This document shows, piece by piece, positions 22,525 to 33,339 of a DNA stretch of 64,000 nt. Position numbers and translations under genes: made by a program. This DNA is from Paroedura picta (lineage: Eukaryota > Chordata > Lepidosauria > Squamata > Gekkonidae). Under the pieces are notes generated by a model that was given only the letters and a program-made list of their open reading frames with translations, did not search any database and was not told the origin of the DNA. Location of the stretch: contig NC_135383.1 of the NCBI RefSeq assembly GCF_049243985.1, positions 27,252,442-27,316,441 on the forward strand. Direction: 5' to 3'. Within the stretch, counting starts at the first letter, position 1. The number at the start of each line of letters is the position of its first letter.

Positions 22525-24290
22525 GAGACAGGAAGAGAAGAAGGGACACGGCGAGTGGGGACCCGGACTGTGGTGTTCTGAAGGCAGGGAGTATGCAGGC
22601 TTCCTCTACCATGGCTGTGCCACTGCATGGACTGTATACTATATTTAATGTGTATATGTTGCAGTAATAACACCTAAATTCTCTTTTGGTTGCCTGGGGG
22701 ATGAAAGGCAGCATCTTTCTTTTCTAAATTTTTCCCCCTCTGGTTTACTGCTTTTTTTCTTTTTTGTTTCTTTGCACTAGGGAAAACTGTAAATGCTTCA
22801 ACAATGGCCTTTAAAGGGGGGGGGGAGGTATAAATAAACGTTAGTTCCACAAATGTAATCTCTTGGTGATGTTGATGTTTCTCAAAGCTGAATTTAAGCA
22901 GACCAAAAAAAAGTTCTTGTGGGGGTGTGAATTGGACTGAGGCATCTACCAGTTGTTCTTTTTAATGATGATCGTGTGACATTCTGCTGTTGGCCACCTT
23001 CATAGTGAAAGGGACGGGGGTGGGGAGGGGCCTGTTTGTGGCTCCCAGCCTGAATTGACTGTGCAATGCGTAGTATTTCCTCCAGCACAAATCTGGAATC
23101 AAGCTGGTATTTAATCCCAGTGATCAGGCTTCAAAGTAGATTAACCCTGGTCCCAGATGATAAATCCTTACACCCGTCTGTGCCCCACACTTGTGGCATC
23201 TTGCCAAGGTTTTGAGGCCTGTGCCCTTCATGGTGCTGGGCAGCTGCTGCTGGCCTCTTTCTCTCTCCATCCCTGATTGAGTCAACGTTGCCTTACTGCA
23301 GTTTACTTTCAACAACTGTTGTGTGGGAAGATCTGTCAAGAAATGGTGTCTTGATGTTGGGTAGGTGCATTGGGGTTGTGTTTTTTGGGGGGAGGGGGGG
23401 AACAAATTGATTGGAGATAAATTCAAAATCTCTCTCTTACTCCCCTCTGCCCTAACAGAGCCCTGCAGAAACTGATAGCCAGTAGCAAAACTTCACTTGA
23501 CAGCAGCAGAAAACATGCCTGCTTTTAAAGCTGAGAAACAGTCTCCTGCAGGCTTCCTTGGTGTCCTCCCTAATGTATAGTTGAAAATCTGTTCTATTGC
23601 TAAGATGTCCAAATGGCTGTCCCTTGGGTTTTCTTCGTGAGTTCATCTTTGAAATACACAAGGCAGTGAAAATTTTAGCAAAATTCAGGCGCTTTTGCTG
23701 TCAAGAGCCTATACATTGAAATTAGGTAGACCGTACCCCAAAATTTGGTATTGGGGGAGCAATGAAGAAAAACTACCTGCAAGTTTGTACTGACTCCAGG
23801 TCACAACTGTGGAAATTGTCTCCATCTATCTGTGCTTGTGTATCATACCTTGGGGAGCGGGGTGACAATTTCGTTTGGCTGTGAAACAGGGAAAGACCCA
23901 AGCTGTCTAGTTTTAACAAACAGAAGTTTTCCTTGTGTCTGTGCAAAATCCAAAGTATGCCTCAAACTTTGTACAAAACTCAGTCAAACCATCTTGTAAA
24001 AAAATAAAATTAGAGGTTGATGTAACTGTTGTATTTCATGTTGGCTTCAGTCTCCTGCCTCAGGGTGGGGTGGGGAGGTGTCAGGAAAAGTGAGGTGCCT
24101 CTGATTTAAACTAGGGCTCTTACTTATTCTAAGGAATTCCACCTGATCTGAAAAAAATGTTTTCTCTTTCCTTTCTCTTTTCATGCATGTGTCTAACTTG
24201 TGAATATGTTCACACTTCATGGAGTGTGCAAAAATTTAAATATTCCCTTATCTGCAGTTGCTCAAATAAACCTTATTTTTCAAGAACATT
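22525..24290 (+). other. DYNLL2: DYNLL2 3' UTR with three candidate poly(A) signals
   Basis: After the stop codon a repeat-poor, moderately AT-rich stretch continues for about 1.7 kb, consistent with the long 3' UTR known for vertebrate DYNLL2. AATAAA hexamers occur at 22833-22838, 24003-24008 and 24265-24270, so alternative 3' ends are possible. Which one is used cannot be told from sequence alone. Confidence 0.6.
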
Positions 24291-24740
24291 AAAAGAACTG
24301 ACACATTTAAGAATGGCTTCCAGATTCCTTTTTTTCCATGCTTTGAAGGAGAAGCAGGCAGTGTGCTCACTTTTATGGATGGGAAATGTTATCATGGTTT
24401 AAGGCAAAGTTTGCTGCTTTGTGGTGGGGGGGGGGGGGTCCACTGAGGTGATGGAATCTTGTTTGCAATATGGAGTAGGCACTCTGAACATCACCCTTGC
24501 AGTGGCCTGGCAGTGCTTTGTTCTGGCCATGTCCTCTTCCTTCCCTTCCCTCCCCAAAAAAGAAAATATATATGAAAACAGCAGCTGGAGAAACAGAAGC
24601 AAAAGAAATGGATTGTTTAATTTTCACACACCCCTGGTCTTAAAGGAGAGCCTTGAGGACTAAAAAGGCCTATGGAGAGAACAGTTCAGTAGCAGTTACT
24701 GATGGGGGTCAAACCCACTGAGCCTCTGGGGGTGGGGAGG
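24291..24740. other. Intergenic, nothing recognised
   Basis: No gene, RNA or clear repeat. A short G-run lies at 24425-24438. Confidence 0.5.
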
Positions 24741-24744
24741 GCCA

Positions 24745-24870
24745 TCATATTGCAGCTGATTTATGGTGACCCCATAAGGTTTTCAAGGTGAGATGTTTAG
24801 AGATGGTTTGCTGTTCTACTTCAGTGGAGGATGTCATCCCAGACGGTTACATCATGTTCTGCTCACTCAG
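24745..24870 (+). repeat. SINE-like fragment
   Basis: The string tgatttatggtgaccccata followed by aggttttcaaggtgagatgt and a ggtttgctgtt segment is the body of the SINE type also glimpsed at 8357-8480. Strongly diverged. Confidence 0.4.
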
Positions 24871-24899
24871 GTAGGACTGTTCACATTCAAATTATTTTC

Positions 24900-27440
24900 A
24901 GTGGCCTTAATGGGTGACCATGGGCTGGCCTTTCAGTTTTCGAATAGCCCTCTGCTCAGGTACCAGGCTCCTGGTTTGCTCCACTCACCCACTGGTGAGA
25001 AACTTTTCCTACTATTTAATTGCAAGATTAGCAAAGGAAAAACTCCAGGGGCACCCACTCACAAAAGCTTTGGGCAGGATCTCAAGGAGGCAGCTGACTC
25101 CTTACCCAAAGCTTCCAGACTGGGACTCAGAAGGTGGCATACACTGGTTCCTCCACTGCCAACCAGGACTGAAAGGTGGACAACACAGAGCACTGCAGGA
25201 GTCACGAGGGTCCAGTGTGCCCAGTGATGAGACTGCTCTTGTCCCCGATGAAGCCCTAGGTGTGGGACAGAGCATTACAGGAGCTGAGACTACCCCAGGA
25301 GTAGGGGGAGCTCCAAGGGACTAGGCAGGAAAAGGGCCAAGTCAAGAGCTCCACACACCTGCACAAGAGGAAGTATGTGGGAGTAGAAGGCTGCCTGTCA
25401 GGCAGCATCCACCATAATGGCAGCACCCAATTTCTCCCCTCATGGTACTGATGGTAGCTTCCAACATGGGGGCTCCCACAGATGGTGGTTTGGGCATACT
25501 CTGCCCAGGCAATTGCACCTCTGGCTGCCCAGGTGATTAAAAGATCTACAGCCTTCTAGTCAGTCATACAGTCCACAGGTTTTTCACACAGCTCCCAGAA
25601 CAGGGAGCAACAGCGATGGCTGTTCTCACCAGCCACCCAGTTTTTTGCACTGTTCCCAGGATGGAGCAATTGCAATGGCTGGTCCCACTAGCCACCCAGT
25701 TTGTCCCATCACTTCCAGCACAGGGAACAGTCATGATGTCCACTCCCGCCTACTCCCAGTTTTTCCTGCAGCTTCCAGGACAGAGCAACCACAATGGCCA
25801 TTCCTGAGCCCTTCCCAGGGACCTTTGTGCATGTACAGGGCAGTAAGGCATAACCTTTCATAGGCTGTTGGCAGCAGCCATATGGGGGGACATGGTCCTT
25901 ACAGCCAATGTGGGGTATATGCCCCTTTTCACCAGGAGGGGCACGAACCACTCAGCCTCCTCTCCAGGGGGAGAGGAAGATAGAGGAGCCTAGGGGGTGG
26001 GGCATTCCTTCCCAAGGTGGAGATGAAGTCCCTCCTCTCCCCAAGAAACAAAAAGGCAACTTGACTGTACACCATTCATCAAGGACTCGTTGCCTGAGGC
26101 CTGCTGTTTGTGCATTGATCTCTAGGAGAGGTAGGAAGAAGCTGACCATTGCTACACAGCATTACTAGCCAACCTAGCTTCAGTGGCTCCCTCATTAGAT
26201 CTGACCAGACACGGTGGATGGCCGGTGGTCGGGACAAAACCCAGCCATAGGAATCCTCTGCCAGATTGTTCCACAGGGAGCATTTCCCACGCTTACTGAG
26301 CCCGGTCCTGGCTACTACAAAGTACTCTGCTCCTGCTGACCTTCAGAGAACCTGGAGCTGCTGGACATTAAGGATCTGGATGAAAGGATATTTTGGGATC
26401 CTTCACAACTTCAAAGCATCTCATCCTTTCCCTGTCAATACAAGCAGGCAGTGAGATCTGAATGGGTTATGTTGGGGGAAGGGGTGGCCCCTCTCTTGCA
26501 TTCCTGGCAATTAATATTTATTGTTTGCCCAGGAGGACCATGGAGAATCTGAATGTGCCCCTCTATCACACCCCAGTGGTTGCATTCATGAGTGGTCCTG
26601 TCCAAGGCTGATGACAGAATGAGATGCACGAGGTGGCCTCTCTGGCGATTCATGCAGGGGCAGTCATCCCCATCTGTGCCATGGTGACTGCGGAGAAGAG
26701 GCTCGGGCGTCGGCAGGCAAACACGCAGGGGCTGAGCTGCCCCTGCCTGTGTGTGCCTGCCGGCACCCCCGCCTCCCCCCCCCCGCGCCACAGCACTGGC
26801 TGCTTCTGGGCCGCTTCAGACGCCGAAGCACCCAACCCTAGTTGACTCGTCTTCCAAAATGACCCAGGCAACAGAGAAGTTCTCAGGCCACCACCTATCC
26901 CTTGGCAAGTATAAGCTAGACAAGGTTCAAGTTGAGACAAAAGACAAAAAGAAGGCCATGCCCTCATTAGCCAGCAAACCCAGGGACACCAGATGGTGAC
27001 AGCATTCCATTCACCCCTATTGGCCAGAAGGGTCACAGGCGACTACAGAAGCACTGACCAGTTCTAGTTCTGACCCAGAGCTGCCCAGTGTCAGGGGGCA
27101 CATACAAAGGTGATCGTCTCACTGCCAGATCAGTGGTTATCTGTAATATTCCAGGAATACTGGGCAGCCACTACCTCTGACAGATAGGTGTTCTCATGGA
27201 AGAAGGCCACAGGATACAGTTCCCCTTCCTGCCGCCTAGCAATTCATTTTGGCGCCAGTCCCAGTGCAACACAAGCTGCAGCACAAGGCGTCATTTTATG
27301 ATGCAACACCACAATAAGCTCTTTCTGGTACAAGCGATCTAATATTTCTGTAACTGGGGCTGTGGAAGCGGTACCAGAGGTTCAGCATTTTCAGGGCATG
27401 TACGATACCCTTTACGTGGTGCCAAAGAAGTAAGGGATAG
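24900..27440 (+). mobile_element. Second DIRS-type element (fossil), left part
   Basis: From about 27100 to 27430 the sequence resembles the start of a DIRS reverse transcriptase domain (strings such as PVQHKLQHKA and a VPKK-like block). Upstream is gag-like sequence. Between about 25574 and 25812 are four imperfect 60-bp (20-codon) tandem units. A GC-rich piece near 26690-26850 may be a later small insertion. The fossil stops where CR1 sequence begins near 27445. Broken in several places; the left boundary is a guess. Confidence 0.5.
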
Positions 27441-27444
27441 GAGT

Positions 27445-28092
27445 ATGGATTGGAATACTCAAACAATGACTATCCCAGAAAGACGAAAACACTGCAGGAG
27501 CCTATTTGGATGAACAGAGAACTTCAAGAAGAACTAAGAAAGAAAAGGGAAATGTTCAGGAAATGGAGGGAAGGACAGAGCTCTAAAGAAGAGTACCTAC
27601 AGGTTACTAGGCACTGTAGATCAATCATCAGAAAGGCCAAAGCTGAGAGTGAGCTAAGATTGGCCAGGGAAGCCCACTGTAACAAGAAAAGATTTTTCAG
27701 TTATGTGAGGAGCAAACGTAAAGTAAAGGAGGCAATAGGCCCACTGTTGGGTGCGGATGGACAAACTCTAACGGAGGATGCAGAGAAAGCAGGAAGGCTT
27801 AGTGCCTATCTTACATCTGTTTTTTACCACAGGTCAAAGGGTTTAGGCACATCTAGAGATGGCAGTAGCCAAGAGATAGTGTCTGGGTGGCAGGTTGACA
27901 TGGACAGAGAGGTTGTTGAGAGGCATTTAGCTGCACTGAATGAGTTCAGATCCCCTGGGCCAGATGAAATGCACCCGAGAGTACTCAAAGAACTTTCCGG
28001 AGAACTTGCACAACCCTTGTCCATCATCTTTGGGACCTCTTTAAGGACTGGAGATGTCCTGAAGGACTGGAAGAGTGCAAAGGTTATTCCCT
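27445..28092 (+). mobile_element. CR1 LINE ORF2 fragment (linker and start of RT)
   Basis: The open frame 27450-28172 carries the central CR1 ORF2 region: [40 protein letters not shown] and [20 protein letters not shown]. At about 28092 the match stops abruptly, before the RT catalytic core. The fragment therefore lacks both the usual 3' end and the 5' half. It abuts the DIRS fossil on its left, so it is a rearranged piece or a decayed nested insertion. Confidence 0.85.
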
Positions 28093-28284
28093 TTTTCCTT
28101 TCAGAAGGGTTCCCTGCAAACTCCTGGGTGGCCGCAGGGAACACAGGGGGGAAACAGTGTATAAACAAGTGAAGTTGAACCCCTACGACTTTTCTCTTTT
28201 AGCTGTTTTCTCATTCTGCTTCCAGCCTGAGGACTCTTTTATGATCACTTGAGGCTGTTCAGTATGTTACAGTGATTTATATTC

Positions 28285-28470
28285 TGGCTAGAGTTGCCAG
28301 CTGTCAGGTGCTGGGATTGCATTTGATCTCCTGCTGACAGAACTCAGCTCACCTGGAGAAAATGGCTGCTTCGTAATGGGACATTAGGCCCCATTAAAGT
28401 CCTCCCCAACCCCCCAGGCTCCACCTCTAAAATGTCCAGATATTTCCTAACTCAGAGCTGACAACTGTAT
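28285..28470. mobile_element. MITE fragment (GTTGCCAACTCCAGG-type)
   Basis: The strings gagttgccagctgtcaggtg, cacctggagaaaatggctgc and cccaggctccacctctaaaa match the foldback repeat described at 3209-3398, in the opposite orientation. Confidence 0.5.
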
Positions 28471-29050
28471 TTCTTGCTGTGATTTTAATACCTTATTTTG
28501 ATTGGAATGCTGTTTAGATGATTTCTTGTGTGTTTTGCTTTGTGGGCTGCCAGAACATGCTCTGGGGAGGCAGACTGTGTGAATGTTCTGAAGACATAAA
28601 ATGGGTGCTCAACTGGAAAACTCACCTTCCTGCCATTTCCGATGGCCGAGAGGGTGGCTTGCAATGCAAAGTCAAACCGTTAGATTATTCCAAGCTAGAA
28701 TCGGGAAAGCAGCAGCTGAATAAAAACAACAGATTACAACAACAACAACAACAAAATGCAAAATAGCAGGAATAAACATCATGAAAACCCACTTGTTAAG
28801 GACGAGCATCAGGGAGCAAAAGCCCCCCCAGGCCACCCAGACTAAACTGGTTTCTTCAGGGCTCCAGAGCACCACAGGGTGCAGCAGCAAGGGAAACACA
28901 ACAGGTATCTGTTCCCTTTCACAGTCAAGTCCGAGTTTTAAAGCAACTCATTCTTAAGGCTCAGAATCGCCTCTTTTGAAGGAGCCCCGTTTGACTCTTT
29001 TGAAGGAGCCCCGTTTCACAAACCCATGTGAAAATCTTGTTTTTCCCATT
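28471..29050. other. Intergenic, nothing recognised
   Basis: No gene. A short (caa)n stretch at 28736-28755 may be the tail of a decayed RTE element. A ttttgaaggagccccgttt unit is repeated in tandem at 28973-29014. Confidence 0.4.
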
Positions 29051-29052
29051 AA

Positions 29053-29757
29053 TCCTAGAATCATAGAGTTGGAAGGGGCCATACAGGGCATCTAGTCCAA
29101 CCCCCTGCTCAACGCAGGATCAGCCCAAAGCACTCTCCTCTGTACCCTTTCAATTTTATCTACGTCCTTCTTGAAGTGAGGCCTCCAGAACTGCACACAG
29201 TACTCCAGGTGTGGTCTGACCAGTGCCGCATACAATGGGACTATGACATCTTGTGATTTTGATGTGATGCCCCTGTTGATACAGCCCAAAATGGCATTAG
29301 CCTTTTTTACCACTGCATCACACTGCCTGCTCATGTTTAGTTTACAATCCACAAGTACCCCAAGGTCTTGTTCACACACAGTGTTACCTAGGAGTGTATC
29401 CCCCATCCAGTAGGCATGCTTTTCATTTTTCTGACCCAGATGCAGAATTTTATACTTATCTTTATTAAATTGCATCTTGTTCTCATTTTCCCATTTTTCC
29501 ATTGTGTTCAGATCTCGTTGAACTCTGTCTCTATCTTCTGGAGTATTTGCCAGTCCTCCCAATTTGGTGTCGTCTGCAAACTTGATGAGTAATCCTTCCA
29601 CCCCCTCATCTAGATAATTAATAAATATGTTAAAAAGTACCGGGCCAAGCACCGAGCCCTGAGGTACCCCGCTACTCACCTCCCTCCAGTCTGATGAAAC
29701 ACCATTGACAACAACTCTTTGAGTGCGGTTCTCTAACCAATTCCCTAAACAAACCAA
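29053..29757 (-). mobile_element. CR1 LINE, 3' part, internally deleted
   Basis: Minus-strand CR1. The conserved 3' terminus (aatcatagagttggaaggggcc at the left edge) is joined almost directly to the C-terminal part of ORF2, skipping several hundred bases present in the copy at 35633. The open frame 29092-29757 includes [33 protein letters not shown] and [20 protein letters not shown]. Good open length suggests a young copy of the same subfamily as the 35.6-kb element. Confidence 0.88.
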
Positions 29758-30555
29758 GCTCCCTCAACCTTTCCTCATACGACTTGGTCTCCAAACCCTT
29801 CACCATCTTTGTAGCCCTCCTCTGGACACGCTCCAGTTTCATCTTTCTTTGGTTGTGGTGCCCAAAATTGAACACAGTACTCCAAGTGAGATCTAACCAG
29901 ATCAGAGTAAAGTGGTGACATCACCTTATATGATCTGGACATGATACTTCTTTTAATACAGCTCAAAATCCAGTTTGCTTTTTTAGCTACTGAGTCACAC
30001 TGCTGACTCATGTTCAGTATATGGTCTACTAAGTCAGCTAGATCCTTTTCACATGTACTACGGCCAAGACAAGTCTCACCCATCCTATAGTGATGCATTT
30101 AATTTTTCCAAGCTAAATGCAGCACGTTACACTGTCCACTATTAAAATTTATTTATTAATAATTAATTTATTAATTTTATATTTCACTATTAAAATTCAC
30201 TTTGCGGCTCCTGATTGGGCCCTCAGAGTTTTTATCCTGGACAGAGCCCACCCTTTCTCCTCCCCTTTAGCCCTTACTCTTTTATTTATACCGCTCCGCA
30301 TGAGCAGTTTAAAGATTATTTTGAAAGCTGTTTATGGAGCCATCCTGGTTTCTTTAGGTTCCTCCCAATTTGCCTTCTCAAGGGAATGGTCTACGATTGT
30401 GCCTTCAGGATTTAACTTTTGAGAAACTCCCAGCCTTCTTGGACTTGAATCTCCTTAAGATTTTCAGACACCAGATTCTACCCAACATAACTTTAAGTTT
30501 GTTAAAATTTGCTCTCCTGAAGTTCAGCCTGTGTGACTATGTACAGCTTTTATTT
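29758..30555 (-). mobile_element. Older CR1 LINE pieces split by a Helitron
   Basis: A diverged CR1 subfamily. 29758-30130 holds the ORF2 C-terminus (open frame 29775-30098 with MGETCLGRSTCEKDLADLVD). 30330-30550 holds endonuclease-to-linker sequence that matches the older copy at 43850-43980 (cttctcaagggaat and gagaaactcccagcc). Between them are an AT-rich run (30140-30185) and the Helitron fragment 30190-30315. Not functional. Confidence 0.7.
30190..30315 (-). mobile_element. Helitron 5'-end fragment F
   Basis: Read on the minus strand it begins TCTTTAAACTGC, with an A before the TC, then a GC stem (ccgctccgcatgagc region). It then shows the same ttattta and gattgggccctc blocks as Helitron A. 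No 3' hairpin or CTAG end is present, so only the first ~125 bases survive, inside an older CR1. Confidence 0.7.
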
Positions 30556-30573
30556 ATTTATTTATGTATTATA

Positions 30574-30890
30574 TCTTGACACTGCCCGTGGCGCCACGGA
30601 CTATATAAAAGGGTAAGGGGTTCTGGGGCGGGATGTGTCCGTGATGAGGAAGGGTCCAAATTGGACCCTTCCTCCAGACAGACAATCGGAGGGACCAATC
30701 GATTGGTCCCTCCGATTCCCAGCCCTGAGCAACTGTGAGCCACGCACAGCGCAGCTTGCAGTTGCTCCTTTGCCGGCGGCCTGACGCGGCTGGCGGGTGC
30801 TCCCTGCCCGGCGGCCTGGCACCACGGGAGGCGTGAAGCCGCCGAGCCGCTGGCCGCCCCGAAGCCGGTGGGGCCGTCAACCCAACAATC
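30574..30890 (+). mobile_element. Helitron 5'-end fragment G with long perfect palindromes
   Basis: Begins TCTTGACACTGCCC after an A, then the stem CCGTGGCGCCACGG and a tatataaaagg block. A 14-bp inverted repeat with a one-base loop follows (30646-30674, gaggaagggtccaa arm), then a perfect 34-nt palindrome (30684-30717, arm aatcggagggaccaatc). The right limit is uncertain, as no 3' hairpin plus CTAG terminus is seen. Confidence 0.7.
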
Positions 30891-31592
30891 CAGAGGCAAT
30901 CGTGGTGTGTGCAAGAGCACTAAGCATATGGAGCCCTTTCTTCCCTGCCCTAGGAAAGCTGTTGCCTGGCATTACTCTGCTTGCCTCCCCTCCTGCTTAG
31001 GAAATAATACATTCATGTCAGGTGGCTGCTGCTATGTGTGGAAGTGGAAGGTACCATTTTACTTTTGCAGGGGCTTTTCTAAGCTATGCATAGCCACCCA
31101 TATGCTATGCTAACCAATAGCAAGAAGCAAGCTTCCAAGACTGTGTTGCATCCAGTAATTTTATAGATGATCTTTAAACAGGAAGATCTGTAAGATAATC
31201 AAAGAAAGCAGTGACCACTTTGCATTATAAGAGGCAGTGCTTCTCAGATGGTTTATTCTCTCCCTCCCCCCATTCCCTCTGTTTCTCCCTCTGATGCGTA
31301 TTTGGAGTCCAACTTACATTCCTGTTTCAAAATAACTCAGATTATCTCTAATTGCCATCATTATTTCAGTGAGGGGGGGGGGGTTACTACAGGGAAATGG
31401 TATCTGTTCCTCAGCCAGGTGGGTGCTGGAGATAGCTGGATACCTTATGTGAAATTTAGACTATGTACTTGCAGCCTGTTGGTCTGTATGCTGCCAATTC
31501 AACATGCAGCTTGTTCCCCCTGCTTGAGGAAGATCCAAAAAGGATACCTTTAGCAGTCTCCACAAACAGTTTGCAAAGAGATTAGATTAAAA
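30891..31592. other. Intergenic, nothing recognised
   Basis: No gene or identified repeat. A G-run lies at 31373-31383. Confidence 0.45.
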
Positions 31593-32568
31593 CTAGAAAG
31601 AAAGCCCATTTTATCGCGGAATAAAATGGGCGCTAGGGATGAGGGCCAGTGGGGAGGAACGAAGAGGAAGACTCGAGGCTTGTGGGTGAAGGCAGCACAG
31701 GGCGACGGAGGGGAGAAGGCAGGTGGCGCGGAGTCCAGGAGGGAAGGCGGGTAGCGGGGTAAGTGCAGGGTCGTGGGCTGTAGTGGGGTCGGTGAGGGGG
31801 CATTGTGGATGCAGGGAGGCGCGGGGCCATGGTGGGGCGGGGAGGTGCGGCTGGTCGTCGTAGTTTTGGCGCGGCGGGGAGGCGCGGCCGTTGGCGAGGG
31901 TGGCCTACCTTGCTCTGTGGGGCGGGAGGCTCCAGCGGCAGGATCTCCCAGGCAGCGGAGCGAGGTCTGATCTACGGCTGGACGGGGAGGGTGTTCCTGG
32001 GGGCGAAGGACGCGGCGGGAGCCAGAGGGGAGAGCGTGGGGTGGCGTAGTTGGTGCGGCTGTGGCAGGCGGCGGCGGCAAGGGTCTCTGTCGGCGGCAGG
32101 TGGCGGCGTGGGCCACTCCTGGCGGTGCGTGGCAGCGGCAAGGCGTCAGGTTGGTGGTGGGGCTGACGGGTAGGCCTGTAATGGCGGCGGGTGGCGGCAC
32201 ACGGTGGATGGGCAGGGTCCCTGGAGTGGGAAAGGAGCAGGGACGCGACGTCTTCAATGTGGCGTCCCTGCTCCTTTCCCTAGGGCGAGGGGAGGGCGCC
32301 ATGAGGACTCACAGCGTTGTAAGGCGGCTTGTCCTTCAGCGCAGTGAGTCCTCTGGCAGCCAGGCAAGGCCGGGCCAAGCTGGCAATGGGGAGCCGCGCG
32401 GCCTGACCCTGGATGGACAGTCGGAGGCCCCAATCAGGAGCCGCAAAGCGGCTCCTTATTGGGCCCTCCGAGTTTTTATCCCGGACAGGTCCCAGCCTAA
32501 CTCCTCCCCGACAGCTCTTACTCAATTATTTAGTCCGCGGCGCCTTGCGCCGTGGGACGGTTTAAAGA
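31593..32568 (-). mobile_element. Helitron A, non-autonomous, apparently full length (976 bp)
   Basis: Read on the minus strand it starts TCTTTAAACCG after an A (flank t at 32569). It ends with an 11-bp stem (arms 31604-31614 and 31621-31631), a short spacer and CTAG, followed by T. This is the canonical Helitron layout: A|TC at the 5' end, 3' hairpin, CTRR|T. Near the 5' end is a GC hairpin, then a CCAAT-bearing stem (arms 32430-32444 and 32448-32462), a perfect 19-bp stem (32228-32246 with 32262-32280) and a 10-bp stem (32303-32312 with 32344-32353). The interior is very GC-rich with no Rep or helicase coding. A 250-codon Pro/Thr/Arg-rich open frame runs through it and out past the terminus, so it is judged fortuitous. 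Confidence 0.82.
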
Positions 32569-32595
32569 TGGGGCATCGTGTGACTGTCTGTAGCA

Positions 32596-32720
32596 GTAGA
32601 AAAGAGCAAGAGTCTAGGAGCACCTTGCAGACTGGCAAAGTCTGTGGGAGGGCTGGGGCTCATGGAAGCTCCTATGTAGCCACACATTTGATTAGTCTCT
32701 AAGCTCACAAAGGGTAACAC
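32596..32720. repeat. Penelope-tail-like motif, diverged
   Basis: The string gcaagagtctaggagcacct followed by tgcagactggcaaag resembles the terminal motif of the Penelope-like element (gagtccagtagcaccttta). Single copy, no partner seen. From 32721 to 33064 nothing is recognised. Confidence 0.35.
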
Positions 32721-33072
32721 TTGACCTTGCTGGAAAGGTGCCAGAGAGAGGCTAAGATAATAGTTGTCCCCTGGCTGTCAGAATCCCCGTTGCCCTAAAG
32801 GTGGCCCATAATGGAAGGGTGGCTTACACAGAGACACCTTCATGCACAGAAGCCCATGACTGGACTCTGAGCAGGTTGGTACATGCAGAAACCAGCCTGG
32901 CAGAGACTGACTATGGAGTCAGTAGGGCCCCTTAAGAAACCTAGGAAGCCAGGCCAGGTCTCCATCTTGTTTGGGCTTCACTAGATTTCTTATATTTCCT
33001 CCTTGCCCAACTGACTGAGCTAAATGTGCATGTTCTCTAAATAACCCCCCCCCCAGCCAAAGACCATTAGAC

Positions 33073-33264
33073 CAGTGGTCCCCAACCACCGGTCCGGGGA
33101 CCGGTGCCGGTCCGTGGATCAGTCAGTACCGGGCCGTGGCTCCCCCTCGTTCTCCTCCCCGGCGGCGGTGGCAACGCCCCTTGGCAAAAGACTACCCCCC
33201 TGGGTCTCAGTAAAATTGTCAAGCGTTGACCGGTCCCCAGTGATAAAAAGGTTGGGGACCACTG
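33073..33264. mobile_element. hAT-type MITE (CAGTGGTCCCCAACC family), 192 bp
   Basis: Left end cagtggtccccaaccaccgg and right end ggttggggaccactg, flanked by a perfect 8-bp duplication cattagac (33065-33072 and 33265-33272). Non-coding, CpG-rich interior. Confidence 0.92.
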
Positions 33265-33339
33265 CATTAGACTATCTACAGGAAAGGAATATCCCTTCCA
33301 GGTACTAACTGCAACTTCTTTTGTCTCTCTTGCCCAGTG

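Noticed and set aside
31550-32302. 250-codon minus-strand open frame rich in Pro, Thr and Arg
   Set aside because: It lies in the GC-rich interior of Helitron A, has no recognisable domain, overlaps equally long frames on the other strand and runs out past the Helitron terminus at 31593. Composition artefact.
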